A stretch of 64,000 bases of DNA from Sarcocystis neurona (Eukaryota > Apicomplexa > Conoidasida > Eucoccidiorida > Sarcocystidae), in the NCBI GenBank assembly GCA_000727475.1, contig KL647295.1, forward strand, positions 3,077,202 to 3,141,201, read 5' to 3'. Each line of letters begins with the position of its first letter. Positions within the stretch are counted from its first letter, which is position 1. The notes beneath the pieces were generated by a model. It did no database searches, was not told the DNA's origin, and saw only the letters and a program-made list of their open reading frames with translations. Of the stretch, positions 60,601 to 64,000 are shown piece after piece. The position numbers were made by a program, and so were the translations under genes.

Positions 60601-62861
60601 AAGCCGTTTCTTCGCAACAAACTACTTTTCGCTTTCTGGAAATAACATCTAATCACGCATAAAGGCGTTAGCGCGTGGCGGAGGGAGTCCTCTTTGCCAT
60701 TGTCAATGCAGATGGAAAATGTGCTTCTCCTTTGTTTTTCCAAAAGAGTCTGCGCTTCACAATCCTTTTGGTTATGAATGCAACACAGGATAAACATGTA
60801 TTTCGCAGCGTTCGCATATAGGCTATCAGGAGAGGGGAAGAAAGCGAGCTCAATCGTAGTGATAATATAATGTTAAGTCTAGTGTTCTCATACGGACACT
60901 GTAGGGCTGTTCGGAACTCGGGTGTGGATAGGCCTCCCTCTGGCTCGACAAAAAACCCGGCGGTAGCAGGCCGCACATCGTGCAAGCCATGCTGCAGTTT
61001 TATACGCTAGTATAAAAAACAAACAAATAGAGCACGCCCCTGTTTGTACGCAGTGAGAACAGCACTGGTGGACTGGGGGAAATCCAGTGAACTTGCGGGG
61101 GCCCCGACGCTACCACGGCGGCACCCAGCGAACAGAAAGTGTAGAAGAGTTGCTTTAGAATCATTTTCGCCTCTTGCCCTCTCGTATTTCAAGCAGGCTG
61201 TTGTGACGGCCTACCTAGTAAGCAGTCCTCTACTGCGTGGCTCCTCAAACCCGCACACAGCGCATCACCCTCACGCTCAGCATTCACCCCCCGAAAATTG
61301 CACACGGCGTGGGCACTTTTACACGGACAGCATCCCCAATCCACGTGTATACGCAACAAGCAATATACGTGACTTCAAAGCATGTGATCACGTATGTAAA
61401 GATGTGCAGAAGGCGGACACCCACACACTGCCGACGCAGATTGAACTGCACCAGTCAAATGCGTAGACACCCAGAACTGACCAGCAGAGCCCACTCATCA
61501 CGAAGGCCACATCCCTCAGGAGGCAGACGGGTCTATCGGATCATTCGGGGTATTGTCTTGGTGTCTGCGTGGGTTGCTAGTGCTGTCAAGGATGTCAACA
61601 TGGTGCAAACTTTCATTTTAAGCTGCTGTCGAGCTGTTCAGCGTCCGCCTTTTGCAATTCGAAAAAGCAGTGAACCCCAGCATCGAATTTTCATACCTCA
61701 ACGCTTCCTACCAATGTCGTCTCCCAAATTCCCTGCTCTGGCACTTTAGCAGCGGTGGCAACAAGCCACTCCGTAGGATACGCCACACACACACACACAC
61801 ACCAGGTTCTTTGGAGACAAGGTTCTGCTATCTGTCGAACCTGTCGTGTTCGTCATTTGCTACACACTTTGTAGAAGAGCCAGTATCTCACAGTTGTTGT
61901 TTGATGTGCTAGGAATGCAGTGGACATCAGCGAGGTGCTCTAGGATGATAAAGCTTGCCACGTTGTACTACAGTGTCCCACTCAGAATATGCGCAGACGG
62001 TGTTCGTGTTGTCCTCGTGTGACTTACGTGACTCACTATCGCACGATTTACGTACTCGGCGCGTACAATGCATTTCCCCTCCCCCACGAAAAGTGGAACT
62101 CACGAGCTTTTGACCCTTTAGGCTCTCGAACTAAGAGGCCTGCGGTACCTCTCACATACGCAGCTCTGCACCTTCCCTGTCACGGTGTATATCTAGCATC
62201 CAGAATTGAAGAAAAGCCGCTTATTCAGTTCTGTCTCACTGTAAGTCCTCCCCTACGCTGTTTTTCATATGGGAGCAAATGTCTGAAGTACAACGCAGCG
62301 CGCCATTGTGTTCGGCCATGCGTCTGAGTCAAAAAAGCACAACTTTGTGATACTCAAATACAAATACATGCTGTATCTTCTTTCCCTGTTCAGCAAATCC
62401 GAGCTGCTCACACCAACCACTGGTTTTCTCATAGCCGTCACCGTACAACGTAGTACGCAGTCAGCACGCCGCAAAACGGCAGTAAAATAGCTTCTTTCTG
62501 CCGCAGGATTACTGACCCACCGCTTTCCACAGAATTCACTAACTGGCGTCCTCACCGACGCTATGGTTTTTCTCGAACCAAAAAAACTGCTGTGTCGGTG
62601 ATCGCGTCTTTCTCTGGAAAAGCAGAATGATGTTTTCTTGGGTCACCGCATGACGCGCACGCTGGCATAATCTCTATTTACACCTGTGACAGTGGGAAGG
62701 TTGGTCGCAAAGCGTGCTCTGACAACACCACCACTGCGTAAGTCCTGCGTGTTCTTCACTGCTGGCCAATGCTTCGCTTGCCGTAGACAGAGACATCAGC
62801 GAGAACGCATTTCGCGTAGGTGTACTGTGCAGGAAGTCTTGTTTCTGACGATGTCTTATAA

Positions 62862-63365
62862 TTATGAGTCCTGCACCGCCGGGTGTTGTCTCTCTCCTCT
62901 TTGTACCGTTCCCCTCCCCTCCACCATTTGCTGTTCTTCACTTTCTCGACCATTGCGCCCTGTCACGTTGTCGATCTTCCCTTCTTCAGCCTCTCCTTCC
63001 TCTTGCACAGCAACAATCTTCGCTTCTGTCTGTGACTCGTCTGGTGCCGCCTCTCTGATATACTTGCTAATTCTTCTATTGCAATTCTTTAATCTTCTGT
63101 TGCTCTTCTTTATTTCCTTGCCTCTCCGTATTTCTCCCCTCCACCACGCGCAAAGGCGGGATAGGCGCTTTTCCTTCTCCCCGCTGTTACTTCTGCCTTC
63201 TTCCATATTTCCTCCTTTTTGTTCTTTCACTCCAACGCCTCTTCCTACACTCAGGACCACAGGCTTTCTGCTCACCCCTCCGCGTTGTCCCATTCCACTA
63301 CTTCTACTCTGGTCCTGCATTCCTTCCCAGTGCAGCTGCACCACTTCAATCCATTGATGTTGCAC
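62862..63365 (-). CDS. Unrecognised 167-codon open frame, doubtful
   Basis: A minus frame rich in Glu/Lys/Arg/Gly, open from an in-frame stop just above 63365 to a stop at 62862. A possible acceptor (GTGACAG) precedes it near 63382. The opposite strand is a long pyrimidine tract, which by itself removes stop codons from purine frames, so length is weak evidence. No family was recognised. Confidence 0.2.
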   Translation of the reverse strand: MQHQWIEVVQLHWEGMQDQSRSSGMGQRGGVSRKPVVLSVGRGVGVKEQKGGNMEEGRSNSGEKEKRLSRLCAWWRGEIRRGKEIKKSNRRLKNCNRRISKYIREAAPDESQTEAKIVAVQEEGEAEEGKIDNVTGRNGRESEEQQMVEGRGTVQRGERQHPAVQDS

Positions 63366-63485
63366 TACAATATCCTGTCACTCCAATCTGCCGGTGCCCC
63401 ATCGACATCTCCTCCTCTTTTCTTTTCCTATATATCCACGTCCCCACTTTTGCTCGATTATGGCTTTCACGACGCTTGTCTTCAA

Positions 63486-63940
63486 CTATGAAAAACCGCA
63501 GTTGTCGCTGCTACTGCAAGCGTAGTAACTCTTCCCGTCTGCGTTGTTCTGATGCAACAGGTTGTTTTCCTGCCGTCCCTTTCCCAGCAACAAAGCTGTT
63601 TTCTTCAGGTGCAGCATCACGCTCTCCGGCAGCGGCTCGGAGTGTAGCGTGAGCCACGGCTTTCCTGCTCTCTTCGCCTGCCTCTGGTGTTGCTGCTGCT
63701 CCTCCTCCTGTTTCCCTTCCGCAGGCGTTTGCTGTTGCTTCGCGTACACATCAACAGCCGTACACACACCGCCTTTCCCTACTCTTTCTCGCTGCGGCTG
63801 CTGCTGTGACCATCTGGCTAACTTCGAACGAATAGACAAAAAGAGCAAAACGTTTATCACTCTCCCTGACCTCTGGACGCCGACTCCCTCTTCCTTCTCC
63901 GCAGTCTTTGTCCGTGGCAGCCCCAGCAGCAGCCCGTGCT
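63486..63940 (-). CDS. Possible 3'-terminal exon of a minus-strand gene entering from beyond the window
   Basis: Two overlapping minus frames are open here. One (stop TAG at 63486) reads KLARWSQQQPQRERVGKGG and later LHLKKTALLLGKGRQ. The other ends near 63630 and reads SDKRFALFVYSFEVSQM followed by five Ala. Both show Gln or Ala runs typical of coding sequence in this genome, and CAG-rich repeats resume here after repeat-poor DNA. Which frame is used cannot be decided, and the upstream part lies past position 64000. Confidence 0.3.
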
Positions 63941-64000
63941 ATATATATATATATGTATATACGTACAGCTCTTCCTTAAGATCGCTCAGAATGCGCCTAC

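Larger units (their letters stand above)
59133..63485. other. 4.35-kb repeat-poor intergenic region
   Basis: Unique DNA after the transporter stop. It holds the inverted 76-bp element, a degenerate direct duplication at 60270-60600, one CA run (61788-61801) and a pyrimidine-rich block (62870-63420). A minus-strand frame at 63365-62862 is open for 167 codons but is purine-biased and starts at GTG (first internal ATG about 15 codons in). No domain was recognised. Confidence 0.55.

Overview
This window is nuclear DNA from a coccidian apicomplexan. The most likely source is Eimeria or a close relative. The evidence is spliced protein genes with GT-AG introns, coding sequence full of CAG/GCA-type triplet repeats that encode long Ala, Ser, Gln and Gly runs, and an alternation between microsatellite-rich stretches (TA, CA, CAG) and repeat-poor stretches. 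That alternation matches the repeat-rich and repeat-poor segment pattern known for Eimeria chromosomes. Species cannot be fixed from the sequence alone, and I saw no telomere-like heptamer arrays.

Three genes are well supported by conserved domains and by splice sites whose phases agree. (1) On the minus strand, about 12.07 to 2.6 kb, is a NIMA-related (NEK-type) protein kinase. Six short exons give catalytic-domain residues 1 to 200, from the glycine loop to subdomain IX; its 3' end was not found. (2) On the minus strand, 37.17 to 16.77 kb, is a very large kinesin-like motor. Nine exons encode about 2,570 residues: an N-terminal motor domain interrupted by low-complexity insertions, then a coiled-coil, low-complexity tail. 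(3) On the plus strand, 45.5 to 59.1 kb, is a major facilitator superfamily transporter of the MFSD5/MOT2 (molybdate-anion transporter-like) type. About 1,690 residues of low complexity sit between its two membrane halves.

Layout: 1-10.4 kb is repeat-rich (kinase 3' half and introns). 10.4-18 kb is mostly repeat-poor (kinase 5' exons, a 4.7 kb gap, last kinesin exon). 18-37.8 kb is repeat-rich (kinesin). 38-45 kb is repeat-poor: the 8.3 kb divergent spacer between the kinesin and transporter starts. 45.5-59.2 kb is repeat-rich (transporter). 59.2-63.5 kb is repeat-poor and carries a 76-bp inverted repeat. At 63.5-64 kb repeat-rich sequence resumes, with a possible 3' exon of a minus-strand gene that continues beyond the window.

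The three genes have no shared pathway; each looks separately transcribed. The observations most worth a second look are the frame break inside the kinesin motor, the transporter's giant loop, the transporter-intron 19-bp array with built-in inverted repeats, the 27-bp tandem repeat that regenerates a splice-acceptor-like sequence in each copy, the roughly 137-bp satellite inside a kinase intron, and the 76-bp inverted element.
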